A stretch of 64,000 bases of DNA from Owenweeksia sp. (GTDB lineage Bacteria > Bacteroidota > Bacteroidia > Flavobacteriales > Schleiferiaceae), in assembly GCA_002695025.1 (NCBI GenBank), contig NZNV01000019.1, positions 1 through 64,000 of the forward strand. Reading direction: 5' to 3'. The translations under genes and the position numbers were made by a program. Shown here in pieces: positions 24,778-34,848 of this stretch. Every line of letters begins with the position of its first letter. Within the stretch, counting starts at the first letter, position 1. The notes under the pieces were generated by a model, which saw only the letters and a program-made list of their open reading frames with translations, was not told where the DNA came from and searched no databases.

Positions 24778-26022
24778 ATGAAACATTTCCAGGTAAGCCA
24801 GTTTGCTAATTTCTTTTTGGTGGGTATAGATCATAGCCGTGCCGGCATTGATGTACGTGAGAAGTTTAGCCTGAGTGAAGCCCAGATTTGCCATTTGATA
24901 TTTGATTACAAGCAATTGGGCGGTGACGGAATGTTCATTATTTCCACCTGTAACCGCACGGAGATCTATGGTTTTGGAAATTGCCCCCGTGACATGATCT
25001 CCCTCTTTTGCAAACATACCGGCAATAGCCACGAACTCTTTTACCGTTACCAAAACATTAAACAGAACCGGGAAGCCATGGAACATCTTTTCCGGGTAGG
25101 TGCCGGCCTGGAATCTAAGATACTGGGTGACTTTGAGATTATTGGCCAGATCAAGAAAGCTTTTGCCCTGGCTAAGGAACAGAATGCCCATAACGCTTTC
25201 CTGGAACGATTGGTAAATATGGCAGCCCAAACCTCCAAACGGGTAAAGAATGAAACCCAGCTTTCCAGTGGTGCAGCTTCAGTAGCCTTCGCTGCTGTAC
25301 AAACCATAAAGGAATACGTGGTTAATACGCCCGATCCGAATGTACTGCTGCTGGGCACCGGTAAAATAGGACGTACCGCCTGCGAAAACCTGATCAACCA
25401 GACTGGTATCCGCAACATCACCCTCGTTAATCGTACCGATGAAAAAGCGCGTGAACTCGCAGAACGCTATCAAACGGCTTCCCTGAGTTACCACAAACTT
25501 TCCGAGGGACTGGATAATGCCGATGTGGTAATTGTAGCCACCGGAGCCCAGGAAGCCACCGTTCTGCAATCACACTTTAATACTTCCAAAAAACGGCTGA
25601 TCCTGGATTTGAGCATGCCACGCAATGTGGAAGCAGCTCTTTATAATCATGCTGGATTTACCGTAATAGATGTGGACCACCTTTCAGAGATCACCACTGA
25701 AAGCATGCAACGCAGAAAGGATGAAATCCCTGCCGCTGAAGCTATCATCAGCGAGATGATGAACGATTTTTACACCTGGCTGGAAAGCCGTAAGGTAGCC
25801 CCCACCCTGCAGGCACTGCGTGAAAAAATGGACGCCTGGAAAAACCGCGAGGTAACCAGCCTGCTTAAAAAATTCCCTGACCTTAACGCTGAGCATGCAG
25901 ACGTACTGGCCAACCAGATATTAGACCGTATCACAGGGCAATTTGCCCGCCAGCTGAAAAGCGGGTCCGATATCAATGGTAACCTTCGTACGATACATCA
26001 TATCTTTGAGCTGGAAAACTAA
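24778..26022 (+). CDS. hemA: Glutamyl-tRNA reductase
   Basis: 414 residues from ATG 24778 (the TTG at 24766 is ignored). It reduces glutamyl-tRNA to glutamate-1-semialdehyde, the first step of the C5 route to heme. The catalytic Cys is in FIISTCNRTEIYGF. The NADPH domain shows VLLLGTGKIGRTACENL. The helical dimerisation domain follows at FYTWLESRKVAPTLQALREK. Length matches the family. It opens a tight run of hem genes in the same direction, with only eight bases before hemC. Confidence 0.97.
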   Translation: MKHFQVSQFANFFLVGIDHSRAGIDVREKFSLSEAQICHLIFDYKQLGGDGMFIISTCNRTEIYGFGNCPRDMISLFCKHTGNSHELFYRYQNIKQNREAMEHLFRVGAGLESKILGDFEIIGQIKKAFALAKEQNAHNAFLERLVNMAAQTSKRVKNETQLSSGAASVAFAAVQTIKEYVVNTPDPNVLLLGTGKIGRTACENLINQTGIRNITLVNRTDEKARELAERYQTASLSYHKLSEGLDNADVVIVATGAQEATVLQSHFNTSKKRLILDLSMPRNVEAALYNHAGFTVIDVDHLSEITTESMQRRKDEIPAAEAIISEMMNDFYTWLESRKVAPTLQALREKMDAWKNREVTSLLKKFPDLNAEHADVLANQILDRITGQFARQLKSGSDINGNLRTIHHIFELEN

Positions 26023-26030
26023 GGTTCTCT

Positions 26031-26939
26031 TTGGCAACAAGCATCCGCATTGGAACACGAGACAGTCGCCTGGCCGTATGGCAGGCCACACAGGTACAGC
26101 AACAGCTTGAAAGGCTGGGGCATGCCACTACCCTGGTGTATGTAAAATCTCCGGCCGACATAGATCTTTCCACTCCCCTGCACCAGTTTGGCGGTACCGG
26201 CATATTCACCAAAGTGCTGGATGATGCCCTGCTGAATAGCGAGATCGATATAGCCGTACACTCCTTAAAGGATTACCCCACACTGGCCCCACAGGGTATC
26301 CGGATGGCAGCCGTACTCGAAAGAGGTCCACATGAAGACATCCTGGTTTACAAAGGTTCTCCGGATATAGGCCTCATAGAGGCTACAATCGCCACAGGGA
26401 GTATACGCAGGATAGCACAATGGAAAAACCGTTATCCTCATCATACGATCACTGGTTTGCGGGGAAATGTACAGACCCGCCTCAAAAAGCTCGAAGAAAA
26501 CGACTGGAACGGGGCCGTATTTGCCAAAGCGGGACTATACCGGGTAGAAATACTACCGGAAAACCACATTGTCCTGGACTGGATGATACCCGCACCCGCA
26601 CAGGGAGTTATCGGTATCACATGTCGCGAAGAGGAAACCCCTACGGTGGATATCCTTCAACAACTCAATCACGAACCTACAGAGATCACCTCCGGAATAG
26701 AGCGTTCCTTCCTGCGCACGCTGGAAGGTGGCTGCTCGGCACCCATTGGCGCTTTGGCCAGGATAAACAAGGGTAGCGTCCACTTTTCGGGTGGGTTATT
26801 TGCCCCGGACGGTTCACAAAAGATACTGGTAGAAAAGCAAGTGAACATTTCGCAGGCCAAAGACCTTGGCATATCAGCCGCTCGTGAAATACTGCAACAA
26901 GGCGGATCGGAAATCATGGAAAATCTCGCCAATGTCTGA
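26031..26939 (+). CDS. hemC: Porphobilinogen deaminase (hydroxymethylbilane synthase)
   Basis: 302 residues. It polymerises four porphobilinogens on a dipyrromethane cofactor. Conserved segments are IRIGTRDSRLAVWQA, FTKVLDDALLNSEIDIAVHSLKD with the catalytic Asp region, ATGSIRRIAQW, LRGNVQTRLKKL, and the cofactor-bearing Cys in LEGGCSAPIGALA. No ATG precedes the conserved IRIGTR block in frame, so the start is TTG at 26031. It lies eight bases after the hemA stop and overlaps hemD by eight bases. Confidence 0.96.
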   Translation: MATSIRIGTRDSRLAVWQATQVQQQLERLGHATTLVYVKSPADIDLSTPLHQFGGTGIFTKVLDDALLNSEIDIAVHSLKDYPTLAPQGIRMAAVLERGPHEDILVYKGSPDIGLIEATIATGSIRRIAQWKNRYPHHTITGLRGNVQTRLKKLEENDWNGAVFAKAGLYRVEILPENHIVLDWMIPAPAQGVIGITCREEETPTVDILQQLNHEPTEITSGIERSFLRTLEGGCSAPIGALARINKGSVHFSGGLFAPDGSQKILVEKQVNISQAKDLGISAAREILQQGGSEIMENLANV

Positions 26940-27654
26940 AGGTGAATACAAAGCTTTGATCTACAGCACCCGCTCTCTCCCAGAAGAATTGGTGCAAAAA
27001 ATAAATGCCCGGGGGATTGCATTGCAGCAGGACGACTACATTGAGATTGACTACGATTTCAACGAAGAAAGTTTTTATCAAAGGCTCAATAACCCCGCTA
27101 GCCAGGCCCGGATATTCACCAGTAAGAATGCCGTCTTCAGCCTGCAAAAGCTGGCCGCATCCCGCTCTCTTTCCTTTATCTCCAAACGAAATTTCACGGT
27201 TGGTGTACGGGCTACAGAAATGCTGGAAGAATTCGGGATAAAAGCCGATGCCCGTGCAGGTAACGCTATCAGTCTGGCCCAGATCATTGCCCGAAATAAG
27301 GATGTAAAGGCCGTGGATTTTTTCTGCGGAGACCAATCACTGGACGACTTACCGGAGTACCTGGAAAGTAAGGGTGTTAGCGTACACCGTGAAATAGTTT
27401 ACAAAACCAAGCTGGTACAGCACAAAGTAGACAGCAGCCTTTTTGGAGGAGTCATCTTCCTCTCTCCTACTGCAGTGTACAGCTTTTTCAAGAATAACAC
27501 TTTAAAACCTGAAACCCCGTGCTTCTGTATAGGAGCCACTACCTCCGGAGCGGTTCACCTGCGCTGTAAGAACAGGCGCATTGAGGCTTACGAACCTTCC
27601 CTGGAATCAGTGGTAGACCGGGTTATAGACTACTTTATATATGACAAACATTAA
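26932..27654 (+). CDS. hemD: Uroporphyrinogen-III synthase
   Basis: 240 residues from ATG 26932. The longer reading upstream would lie inside hemC. This poorly conserved enzyme cyclises hydroxymethylbilane with ring-D inversion. Supporting features are the two-lobed alpha/beta pattern, [14 protein letters not shown] near the first lobe end, [17 protein letters not shown], and [15 protein letters not shown] with the Ser/Pro/Thr-rich loop seen in HemD. Context between hemC and hemE makes the call firm. It overlaps both neighbours (8 and 14 bases). Confidence 0.9.
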   Translation: MSEGEYKALIYSTRSLPEELVQKINARGIALQQDDYIEIDYDFNEESFYQRLNNPASQARIFTSKNAVFSLQKLAASRSLSFISKRNFTVGVRATEMLEEFGIKADARAGNAISLAQIIARNKDVKAVDFFCGDQSLDDLPEYLESKGVSVHREIVYKTKLVQHKVDSSLFGGVIFLSPTAVYSFFKNNTLKPETPCFCIGATTSGAVHLRCKNRRIEAYEPSLESVVDRVIDYFIYDKH

Positions 27655-28669
27655 GAACGACCTTTTACTGCGCGCGCTCAAGGGCGAAAAAGTGGAACGT
27701 CCACCGGTCTGGATGATGCGCCAGGCAGGACGCTACCTGCCGGATTATATGAAGCTCCGCGACAAGTACAGCTTTTTTGAGCGAGTGGAAACCCCGGAAC
27801 TGGCCACTGAAATCACTGTAATGCCAGTACGCCAGGTGGGAGTGGATGCTGCCATCCTTTTCTCGGATATCCTGGTAATACCACAGGCGCTGGACGTAGA
27901 AGTACAGATGATACCCGGTAAAGGGCCGGTCATTCCCAATCCTATTACCAGCATGGAACAGGTTCAGGCCATCCCCGATATTGATGTTAAAGATCGTTTG
28001 AGCTATGTATTTGAAGCTCTTAAAATGACACGTGATGAACTGGCCGGAGAGGTACCCCTGATCGGTTTTGCAGGTAGCCCCTGGACCGTATTCTGCTACA
28101 TGGTAGAAGGCAAGGGCAGCAAAACCTTTGACAAGGCCAAGGCTTTTTGCTATACGCAACCCGAGGCCGCACACCTGCTTCTGGAAAAGATCACCCGGGC
28201 CACCATTGACTATCTCACTGAAAAGAGTAAGAGTGGCGCCAATGTGGTACAGATATTTGATTCATGGGGTGGTTTACTTTCTCCCCTGGATTATGAGACC
28301 TTTTCACTGCATTATATCCGTGAGATTGTAAGTGCTTTACATGAACATATTCCAGTAGTGGTATTTGCCAAAGGGTGCTGGTTTGCTTTGGAAGAAATGT
28401 CCAAAATGCCGGTTTCGGCATTGGGTGTGGACTGGACCATTACCCCCCACATGGCCCGAGAATTTACACAATACCAGGTAACCTTGCAGGGTAACTTTGA
28501 CCCGGCCCGGCTACTTTCGCCTATTTCGGACATCCAAAAACTGGCTAAACAAATGGTGGATGACTTCGGACCTTACCGCTACATTGCCAATCTCGGTCAC
28601 GGTATCCTACCCAATATTCCGGTAGACCATGCGCGGGCTTTTATAGATACCATTAAAAATTACGGTTAG
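27641..28669 (+). CDS. hemE: Uroporphyrinogen decarboxylase
   Basis: 342 residues. It removes four carboxyl groups from uroporphyrinogen III to yield coproporphyrinogen III. The N-terminal signature [17 protein letters not shown], with the substrate-binding Arg residues, is intact. The catalytic Asp lies in [13 protein letters not shown] and the conserved [13 protein letters not shown] follows. The C-terminal [18 protein letters not shown] is also typical. Length is normal. It overlaps hemD and is followed after four bases by hemF. Confidence 0.97.
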   Translation: MTNIKNDLLLRALKGEKVERPPVWMMRQAGRYLPDYMKLRDKYSFFERVETPELATEITVMPVRQVGVDAAILFSDILVIPQALDVEVQMIPGKGPVIPNPITSMEQVQAIPDIDVKDRLSYVFEALKMTRDELAGEVPLIGFAGSPWTVFCYMVEGKGSKTFDKAKAFCYTQPEAAHLLLEKITRATIDYLTEKSKSGANVVQIFDSWGGLLSPLDYETFSLHYIREIVSALHEHIPVVVFAKGCWFALEEMSKMPVSALGVDWTITPHMAREFTQYQVTLQGNFDPARLLSPISDIQKLAKQMVDDFGPYRYIANLGHGILPNIPVDHARAFIDTIKNYG

Positions 28670-28673
28670 CCGC

Positions 28674-29585
28674 ATGGAACACATTAAACACGAGTTCACC
28701 GATTTTATTCATTCGCTACAGGACCAGATCTGTGGGGAACTCGAAAAAGTGGACGGAGGCGCCCGGTTCATTGAAGATCATTGGGAGCGGCCCGGTGGCG
28801 GTGGTGGACGTTCACGTGTATTGAGCAACGGAAATATTTTTGAGAAAGGCGGAGTAAGCACTTCCGTGGTACACGGCCCGATGCCGGATACTTTGAAAAA
28901 GAGCATGAACGTAATGGGTCACGGCTTTTTTGCCTGCGGCATCTCACTGGTATTGCATCCCGAAAATCCGTTTATCCCTACCGTACATGCCAACTACCGC
29001 TATTTTGAAATGTACAATGGCGATGGAGAGCAAATAGATGCCTGGTTTGGTGGCGGATCCGATCTTACCCCCTACTACTTGTTTAAGGATGACGCTGTAC
29101 ATTTCCATAAGGCGCAAAAAAAGGCGGCTGACAAACACGGCAAGGAACTGTATCCCCGCTTTAAAAAGCACTGCGATGATTACTTCTATAACCATCATCG
29201 GGGAGAAGCCCGGGGAATTGGCGGAACTTTTTTCGATTACCTGAAAGCCAATAATGAACGTGACCTTGAAGACTGGATGCGTTTTGATATGGACATGGGT
29301 CGCGCTTTCTTGCCCTCTTACCTGCCCATCGTGGAAAAACGCAGGGAAAATGAATGGAACGCAGAACATCGCTACTGGCAGGAACTGCGCAGGGGGCGAT
29401 ACGTGGAATTCAACCTGGTTCATGACCGCGGCACCCTCTTCGGATTGAAGACCAATGGCCGCACCGAAAGTATACTGATGAGCCTGCCTCCCCGCGTACG
29501 TTGGGATTATAACGCAGAACCCGAGCCCGGCAGTGAAGAGGCCAAATTGCTGGATGTACTGAAAAACCCGAAGGATTGGGTATAA
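28674..29585 (+). CDS. hemF: Oxygen-dependent coproporphyrinogen-III oxidase
   Basis: 303 residues. It converts coproporphyrinogen III to protoporphyrinogen IX with molecular oxygen and needs no cofactor, which points to an aerobic lifestyle. Conserved blocks: ERPGGGGGRSRVL, PENPFIPTVHANYRYFE, WFGGGSDLTPYYLF, GEARGIGGTFFDYL and FNLVHDRGTLFGLKTNGRTE (given here in two joined parts) before LMSLPPRVRW. Intact and of usual length. About 75 bases separate it from hemB. Confidence 0.97.
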   Translation: MEHIKHEFTDFIHSLQDQICGELEKVDGGARFIEDHWERPGGGGGRSRVLSNGNIFEKGGVSTSVVHGPMPDTLKKSMNVMGHGFFACGISLVLHPENPFIPTVHANYRYFEMYNGDGEQIDAWFGGGSDLTPYYLFKDDAVHFHKAQKKAADKHGKELYPRFKKHCDDYFYNHHRGEARGIGGTFFDYLKANNERDLEDWMRFDMDMGRAFLPSYLPIVEKRRENEWNAEHRYWQELRRGRYVEFNLVHDRGTLFGLKTNGRTESILMSLPPRVRWDYNAEPEPGSEEAKLLDVLKNPKDWV

Positions 29586-29659
29586 AAACCGGAAATCTTC
29601 AACCCAAAATATTGTAGTGGTTGGAGATTTAGGATTTAAAAATTTAGAACTTACGTAAA

Positions 29660-30652
29660 ATGCTACATCGCCCCAGAAGATTACGACAAAGTGCAGCCCT
29701 ACGGGATATGGTGGCTGAAACACGCTTACATCCTTCCGATTTTATAGCTCCCCTCTTTGCAATGGAAGGCGAAAACCTTAAGGAGGAAATTGCCTCCATG
29801 CCAGGTTACTACCGTTTTTCATTGGACCTGCTGGTGAAGGAGGTAAAGGAATTATGGGAAATGGGTTGCCGCTCGGTATTGCTGTTTGTAAAGGTGGACG
29901 ATTCCTTTAAAGACAATGAAGGTACCGAGGCGCTGAATCCCGATGGGCTGATGCAACAAGCCATCCGAAGGATCAAGGAAACGGTTCCTGAAATATGCCT
30001 GATGACGGATGTGGCGCTGGACCCTTACTCCGAATACGGTCATGATGGGATTGTGGAAGATGGCATTATCCTGAACGATGAAACCATTGGAGTACTGGCC
30101 GATATGGCGATCAGCCATGCCCAGGCCGGTGCTGATTTTGTGGCACCCAGCGATATGATGGATGGCCGCATTGGTGCCCTCCGCATAGCCCTGGACACAG
30201 CCGGTTTTACCCACGTGGGCATTATGGCATACAGCGCTAAATACGCTTCCTGCTTTTACGGCCCTTTCCGGGATGCGCTGGACTCAGCCCCGGTGGATAT
30301 GGCCGACATCCCCAAGGATAAAAAAACCTACCAGATGGACCCGGCCAACGTAGTAGAAGGCTTAAAGGAGGCCAAAATGGATATTGACGAAGGTGCCGAT
30401 ATGGTCATGGTAAAACCCGCTCTCGCGTATCTGGATGTGATCCACCATATCCGAAAGGAATCACCCGTGCCCGTAGCCGCTTACCATGTTAGTGGTGAAT
30501 ACGCCATGATCAAAGCAGCAGCAGCCAAAGGCTGGCTGGATGAAAAGCAGGCTGTGAGGGAAGTGCTCACTTCCATCAAAAGAGCCGGAGCAGATTTGAT
30601 TGCCACCTATTTTGTAAAAGATATTATTCAATTACTAAACTCTAAATCGTAA
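29660..30652 (+). CDS. hemB: Delta-aminolevulinic acid dehydratase (porphobilinogen synthase)
   Basis: 330 residues. It condenses two aminolevulinate molecules to porphobilinogen. Catalytic lysines are in YSAKYASCFYGPF and MVMVKPALAYLDVI. The metal-binding region reads LMTDVALDPYSEYGHDGIV, with Asp/Ala where zinc enzymes have cysteines. This therefore looks like the magnesium-dependent type. It follows hemF in the same direction and precedes the broken four-helix-bundle gene and hemL. Confidence 0.97.
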   Translation: MLHRPRRLRQSAALRDMVAETRLHPSDFIAPLFAMEGENLKEEIASMPGYYRFSLDLLVKEVKELWEMGCRSVLLFVKVDDSFKDNEGTEALNPDGLMQQAIRRIKETVPEICLMTDVALDPYSEYGHDGIVEDGIILNDETIGVLADMAISHAQAGADFVAPSDMMDGRIGALRIALDTAGFTHVGIMAYSAKYASCFYGPFRDALDSAPVDMADIPKDKKTYQMDPANVVEGLKEAKMDIDEGADMVMVKPALAYLDVIHHIRKESPVPVAAYHVSGEYAMIKAAAAKGWLDEKQAVREVLTSIKRAGADLIATYFVKDIIQLLNSKS

Positions 30653-30664
30653 ATTTTTCAAGCC

Positions 30665-30948
30665 ATGGCAAATGATGATCTTGAAGAAAGAACATTAGAA
30701 TTTGCAAGGAAGGTTAGAAAATTTGTTAAAATCATAAGGCTTTCCATAGCCAACGAGAACGACTGTAAGCAAGTTGTGGGATCATCCGGTTCAGTGGGAG
30801 CTAAAGAAACCAGATTCTGGTTAGCATGCCTGGAAGGAAATATTCATGCAAATGCAGAAGAAAAAGATTCTATAATGAAGCTACTGCGATCATGAAAATT
30901 CCGGAGGCTACCATCAGAACCGCGAAAAATCTGGTTAATCCATTTTGA
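30665..30948 (+). pseudogene. Degenerate four-helix-bundle (S23/IVP-like) gene
   Basis: The intact reading frame (30665-30895) gives 76 residues: LEERTLEFARKVRKFVKII at the N-terminus, then GSSGSVGA joined directly to KETRFWLACLEG. In the family (typically about 115-125 residues) a helix of about 27 residues separates these two motifs, so it appears deleted in frame. After EEKDS the frame also shifts: from AAT 30874 another frame reads NEATAIMKIPEATIRT and then AKNLVNPF before TGA 30946-30948, which is the expected C-terminus. So the gene carries both an internal deletion and a frameshift. The family is often an insertion element in 23S rRNA genes or scattered as orphan genes; its role is unknown. 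Confidence 0.7.
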
Positions 30949-31012
30949 ATTTATTGCTTTGCACTTTCGGATTTAGAGTTTAGAATTTCGACTTTCAGAA
31001 TTTAATCCTATT

Positions 31013-32302
31013 ATGAATACTACACGAAGTAAATCCCTCTTCCAAACCGCCTCCAAATACATTCCCGGTGGGGTGAATTCTCCGGTGCGGGCGTTCAAAT
31101 CCGTGGGAGGAGACCCTATTTTCATTCAAAAAGCCAAAGGTGCTTATATGTACGATGAAGACGGTAACCGCTTTATCGACTACATCGCCTCCTGGGGACC
31201 GATGATCATGGGACACGCTTTTGAACCGGTGGTCAAAGCCATACAGGAGCGCGTGGAAAATTCCACCTCCTTTGGCGCCCCTACGGAACTGGAAATCCAA
31301 TTGGCCCAACTGATCTGTGAAAGCATTCCCAATGTAGACCGCGTGCGCATGGTCAATTCAGGAACCGAAGCCACCATGAGTGCCATTCGCCTGGCGCGGG
31401 GCTTTACCGGTAAGGAGAAAGTGATCAAGTTTGCCGGCTGCTACCACGGGCACGGAGACTCTTTCCTGATCAAGGCCGGCAGCGGAGCGGTAACATTAGG
31501 GCACCCCAGCAGCCCAGGGGTAACGAAGGGCACTGCTAAAGACACTTTGCTGGCAGAGTATAACGATCTGCTAGGGGTTAAAGAACTAGTGGAAGCCAAT
31601 AAGGGTGAGATCGCTGCTCTGATTATTGAACCCATTCCCGGTAATATGGGCTGCATCCTTCCTGAAGAAGGCTTCCTGGAAGGGTTGAGGGAGATTTGTA
31701 CGCAGGAGAACATCATCCTCATCTTTGACGAGGTCATGACCGGTTTCCGCCTGGGGTTTGGCGGAGCACAACAAGCCTTGGGCATTGAGGCCGACCTGGT
31801 AACCTATGGTAAGGTAATCGGAGCCGGTATGCCAGTGGGCGCTTATGCGGGCCGCGAGGACATTATGGAATTTATAGCCCCCAACGGACCGGTATACCAG
31901 GCCGGAACCCTTTCCGGAAACCCCATTGCCATGGTAGCCGGGCTCACTCTCTTACAATATTTAAAGGACCACCCGCAGGTATACGATGAGCTGGATCAAA
32001 AATGCCACACTATCCAAAATGGATTGGAGAGTATTTTACCGGAAACCGGCCTGCCCTGGACCATCAACCGCAAGGGTTCAATGATCAGCCTGCACTTTAC
32101 GAACGAAAGCGTGCGCGATTTTGACTCAGCCGGAAAAGGAGCTAATGAGCACTTTAAAAAGTTCTTCCACGGCATGCTGAAGCGCGGGGTTTACCTTCCG
32201 CCTTCGGCTTACGAAAGCTGGTTCCTGAGCCACCCTCTCAGCAAGGAGGATATTGAACATACCCTGGAGTCAGCGCGCCTCACCTTCCGTGAAATGCAAT
32301 AG
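31013..32302 (+). CDS. hemL: Glutamate-1-semialdehyde 2,1-aminomutase
   Basis: 429 residues, a PLP enzyme that turns glutamate-1-semialdehyde into 5-aminolevulinate, the step after HemA. Conserved regions are [56 protein letters not shown] and the PLP lysine in [19 protein letters not shown]. Full length. It is separated from hemB by the pseudogene and about 60 bases and ends the heme cluster with a strong terminator. Confidence 0.97.
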   Translation: MNTTRSKSLFQTASKYIPGGVNSPVRAFKSVGGDPIFIQKAKGAYMYDEDGNRFIDYIASWGPMIMGHAFEPVVKAIQERVENSTSFGAPTELEIQLAQLICESIPNVDRVRMVNSGTEATMSAIRLARGFTGKEKVIKFAGCYHGHGDSFLIKAGSGAVTLGHPSSPGVTKGTAKDTLLAEYNDLLGVKELVEANKGEIAALIIEPIPGNMGCILPEEGFLEGLREICTQENIILIFDEVMTGFRLGFGGAQQALGIEADLVTYGKVIGAGMPVGAYAGREDIMEFIAPNGPVYQAGTLSGNPIAMVAGLTLLQYLKDHPQVYDELDQKCHTIQNGLESILPETGLPWTINRKGSMISLHFTNESVRDFDSAGKGANEHFKKFFHGMLKRGVYLPPSAYESWFLSHPLSKEDIEHTLESARLTFREMQ

Positions 32303-32326
32303 GTAAACAACTCATAATCTTTTGTT

Positions 32327-32364
32327 AAAACCCGGCCTTGATCTGCAAAGCCGGGTTTTCTTTT
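32327..32364 (+). terminator. Intrinsic terminator of the hem operon
   Basis: AAAACCCGGC (32327-32336) pairs with GCCGGGTTTT (32350-32359) across a 13-base loop, followed by CTTTT. It lies 24 bases after the hemL stop. Confidence 0.85.
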
Positions 32365-32397
32365 GGTAGGTTTAGCTCGTAAAAAGCTCCCCTACCT

Positions 32398-33528
32398 GTG
32401 AAAAAACTGTATGTTCTATGGCTGGCCATGGGCCTGGCCCATCTAAGCGCTCAGACTGACTACCATTTTACCCTGAACCCCAATATAGATACAACTAAAG
32501 CCGTTAACCGGCTTTTAACTGCAAAACTGGAAAGCTTCCTGTCTACCAAAAACCAGGATCTGAAGCAAAACGATTTGTGGAAAGCAGCCGATTTTGCAGA
32601 GTTTCAATTTCCCTACCGCGATATCTATTACATTGAAAAAGGCTGGTCGCAAAAACACCATTACAACCCCACCCTTATTGCCATTTCACCCGCTGGTATT
32701 ACCGATACGTACATCCTTAAAATTGCTTTTATGGAAACGCAGGATGAGCACTTGTCTCACTTACGGGCCATTTACAATATTGTAGCCCAGGTAAATTCCA
32801 AGGAAGTGACTTTTAGCCGTTATGTAAACTACGCCATCCGTAACTGGCCTATCCGAAAGATTGGTGAAATCACCTATTACTCGTCTCCCCAACGGAGCTT
32901 TTCAGAAGCGGAGGCAAGAGCCCAGCAAAAGTTCATCTTTTTCCTGTGTGATTTCCTTGGAGGGGTGGAGCCCATCCCCATAACGTACTATTCGTGCACC
33001 AATCCTTCAGAGCTCTTCAACCTGAAAGGATTTGACTATACCTACGAAATGTTCTTTTCCGAAACCGGGGGGCTGGCCGGCTTTAATAATCATCTGTATT
33101 CCGGCAATAATTCCGATCGTTACGATCATGAGGTGGTGCACCTTTATTTATACACCTACCTGTCCACGCAGCTGAACCCTCTCCTTAACGAAGGAATGGC
33201 CATGTACCTGGGTGGAAGCAGCGGAATAGACTATACTACCCATCGAACCCATCTTGCCGCCTACCTCAAAAAACATCCTCAAGTTCAACTGAAAGACCAC
33301 CTTAACCCTTACGAAGACTTTTACGTGAATAAAGACACTTCGGTACCCTATATGATCGGAGCCCTTTTATGTGAACTGGCGCTGAAGGAAAGAGGAAAGA
33401 AATTCCTTTTTGACCTTATCCGGAAAACGGACAATGAGGATGTATTTTCAGCTTTGGAAATGACCGTTGAAAACCTGGACCAAAAGCTGAAGGATCTTTT
33501 GAGCAGCAAAACCTTTCCTCCTTATTAG
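32398..33528 (+). CDS. Secreted gluzincin-type zinc peptidase-like protein
   Basis: 376 residues from a GTG at 32398, which is the codon that gives a proper signal peptide (MKKLYVLWLAMGLAHLSAQ). Near residue 240 the sequence DHEVVHLYLYTYLS contains HExxH, and LLNEGMAMYLGG about 20 residues later supplies the third ligand Glu. This is the gluzincin (peptidase MA) arrangement. The N-terminal 200 residues are mixed alpha/beta of unknown fold. Presumably a periplasmic or extracellular peptidase; substrate unknown. Its stop is one base from the convergent T9SS gene stop. Confidence 0.7.
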   Translation: MKKLYVLWLAMGLAHLSAQTDYHFTLNPNIDTTKAVNRLLTAKLESFLSTKNQDLKQNDLWKAADFAEFQFPYRDIYYIEKGWSQKHHYNPTLIAISPAGITDTYILKIAFMETQDEHLSHLRAIYNIVAQVNSKEVTFSRYVNYAIRNWPIRKIGEITYYSSPQRSFSEAEARAQQKFIFFLCDFLGGVEPIPITYYSCTNPSELFNLKGFDYTYEMFFSETGGLAGFNNHLYSGNNSDRYDHEVVHLYLYTYLSTQLNPLLNEGMAMYLGGSSGIDYTTHRTHLAAYLKKHPQVQLKDHLNPYEDFYVNKDTSVPYMIGALLCELALKERGKKFLFDLIRKTDNEDVFSALEMTVENLDQKLKDLLSSKTFPPY

Positions 33529-33529
33529 A

Positions 33530-34768
33530 TCATTGTACCAGGAGCCTTTGTACGCTATAGGTACTTCCACTTTTCACCCGGACCATGTATAGCCCACCTG
33601 CTAAGCCATGCAGCGAATAGCTTTGGGAGGGGGTCCATTTTCGCACATTACGCCCACTGGCATCCACTAAACTTACACTCTCCGGTTGGGTTCCTTCCAT
33701 CTGTATCCTGAAATGATCGCGGGCAGGATTCGGGAACAGCTGCATACTATTACCGGTCTCAAAATCCTGAAAGCCAATACCGCCATCTACAGTCTTCAAC
33801 AGTTGATGCCCCATCATCGCATAACCCACCTGGGCGTTGACCATTCCAATGGTTTCGATAGGTCCTTGTACCAACCAAGGGTTCAAACCATATTGCCACA
33901 CCCAGCTTTGACCACCGTCATCCGTGCGGTAAATTCCTCCTGCCCGGTCAAAACGATTAGGATCAAGAGAACCGAAATAACCCGTCTGGGCATCTACAAA
34001 ATCTATGGATGACGCATTAATCGTATCCGCTATCCTTCCTATTCTTTGCCAGGTATTACCGTTGTCTACCGTTTTAAGGAGTTCTGCCTGCTGGTTGATC
34101 ACAAAACCAGTGGAGCCATTCTGGGGAAAGTCCAGCCCAATGCAGTACAGCAAATAATGATCAGCCGTATCCTGGAACACTTGCGTCCAGTTTACTCCCC
34201 CATCCGTGGTTTTATAAATACTTTCTTTAACCAAAGCAAAACCGGTACTGGCATCCTTAAAATACACTTCCTCCACGGCACCTACCGTATTTGCTATGGG
34301 ATAACTGGTAAAGCTGGCGCCACCATCCGTGGTTTTAACCACTATTCCCTGACCCCCGAAAAAGCCGGTTTGATCATCAATAAAATGAGTTGTTCTCAAT
34401 TCATATCCAAAACGGTTAGTGACCAGCGTATCCCAACTCTGACCTCCGTCCGTGGTTTTGAGAATGGGGCTTTTGAACTGGCCGAATGCCGTACCTCCAC
34501 AGGCATAACCTACCATGGATGACGGAAAAGAAATATCCAGTAGCCATGAAAACTGAATGGAAGTAATGGCGGTTGAATCCAGGGTTTGGCCACCATCCAC
34601 ACTTCGATAAATGACCGGATATTGCGAACCACTGGCCGCTATGTAAACCGTATCCTCACTCACTGTATGATGAATGGCCTGGTAATCCGTGACGCTATTC
34701 ACCGCATTCCATTGCGCATTAGCTGAGCAAAAGATTGTAAGACCTATCAATAAACCAAGTAGTTTCAT
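33530..34768 (-). CDS. Ycf48-like beta-propeller protein with T9SS sorting domain
   Basis: 412 residues: signal peptide ending CSANAQ, then a beta-propeller of repeated Ycf48/BNR-type blades, each with an IYKTTDGGxxW-like motif (YRSVDGGQTLDS, LKTTDGGQSWDT, VKTTDGGASFTS, YKTTDGGVNWTQ, LKTVDNGNTWQR, YRTDDGGQSWVW, LKTVDGGIGFQD). That makes about seven blades. The C-terminus is a type A T9SS sorting domain (LFPNPARDHFRIQM ... GLYMVRVKSGSTYSVQRLLV). Secreted surface protein, ligand or partner unknown. Confidence 0.85.
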   Translation of the reverse strand: MKLLGLLIGLTIFCSANAQWNAVNSVTDYQAIHHTVSEDTVYIAASGSQYPVIYRSVDGGQTLDSTAITSIQFSWLLDISFPSSMVGYACGGTAFGQFKSPILKTTDGGQSWDTLVTNRFGYELRTTHFIDDQTGFFGGQGIVVKTTDGGASFTSYPIANTVGAVEEVYFKDASTGFALVKESIYKTTDGGVNWTQVFQDTADHYLLYCIGLDFPQNGSTGFVINQQAELLKTVDNGNTWQRIGRIADTINASSIDFVDAQTGYFGSLDPNRFDRAGGIYRTDDGGQSWVWQYGLNPWLVQGPIETIGMVNAQVGYAMMGHQLLKTVDGGIGFQDFETGNSMQLFPNPARDHFRIQMEGTQPESVSLVDASGRNVRKWTPSQSYSLHGLAGGLYMVRVKSGSTYSVQRLLVQ

Positions 34769-34848
34769 CCTTATGCATTTAATTTGAAGCTAAACTACTT
34801 ATACCCGGTTGGGCAAAGCCGTAATTTTTCATCGGATAACCGTACTAT

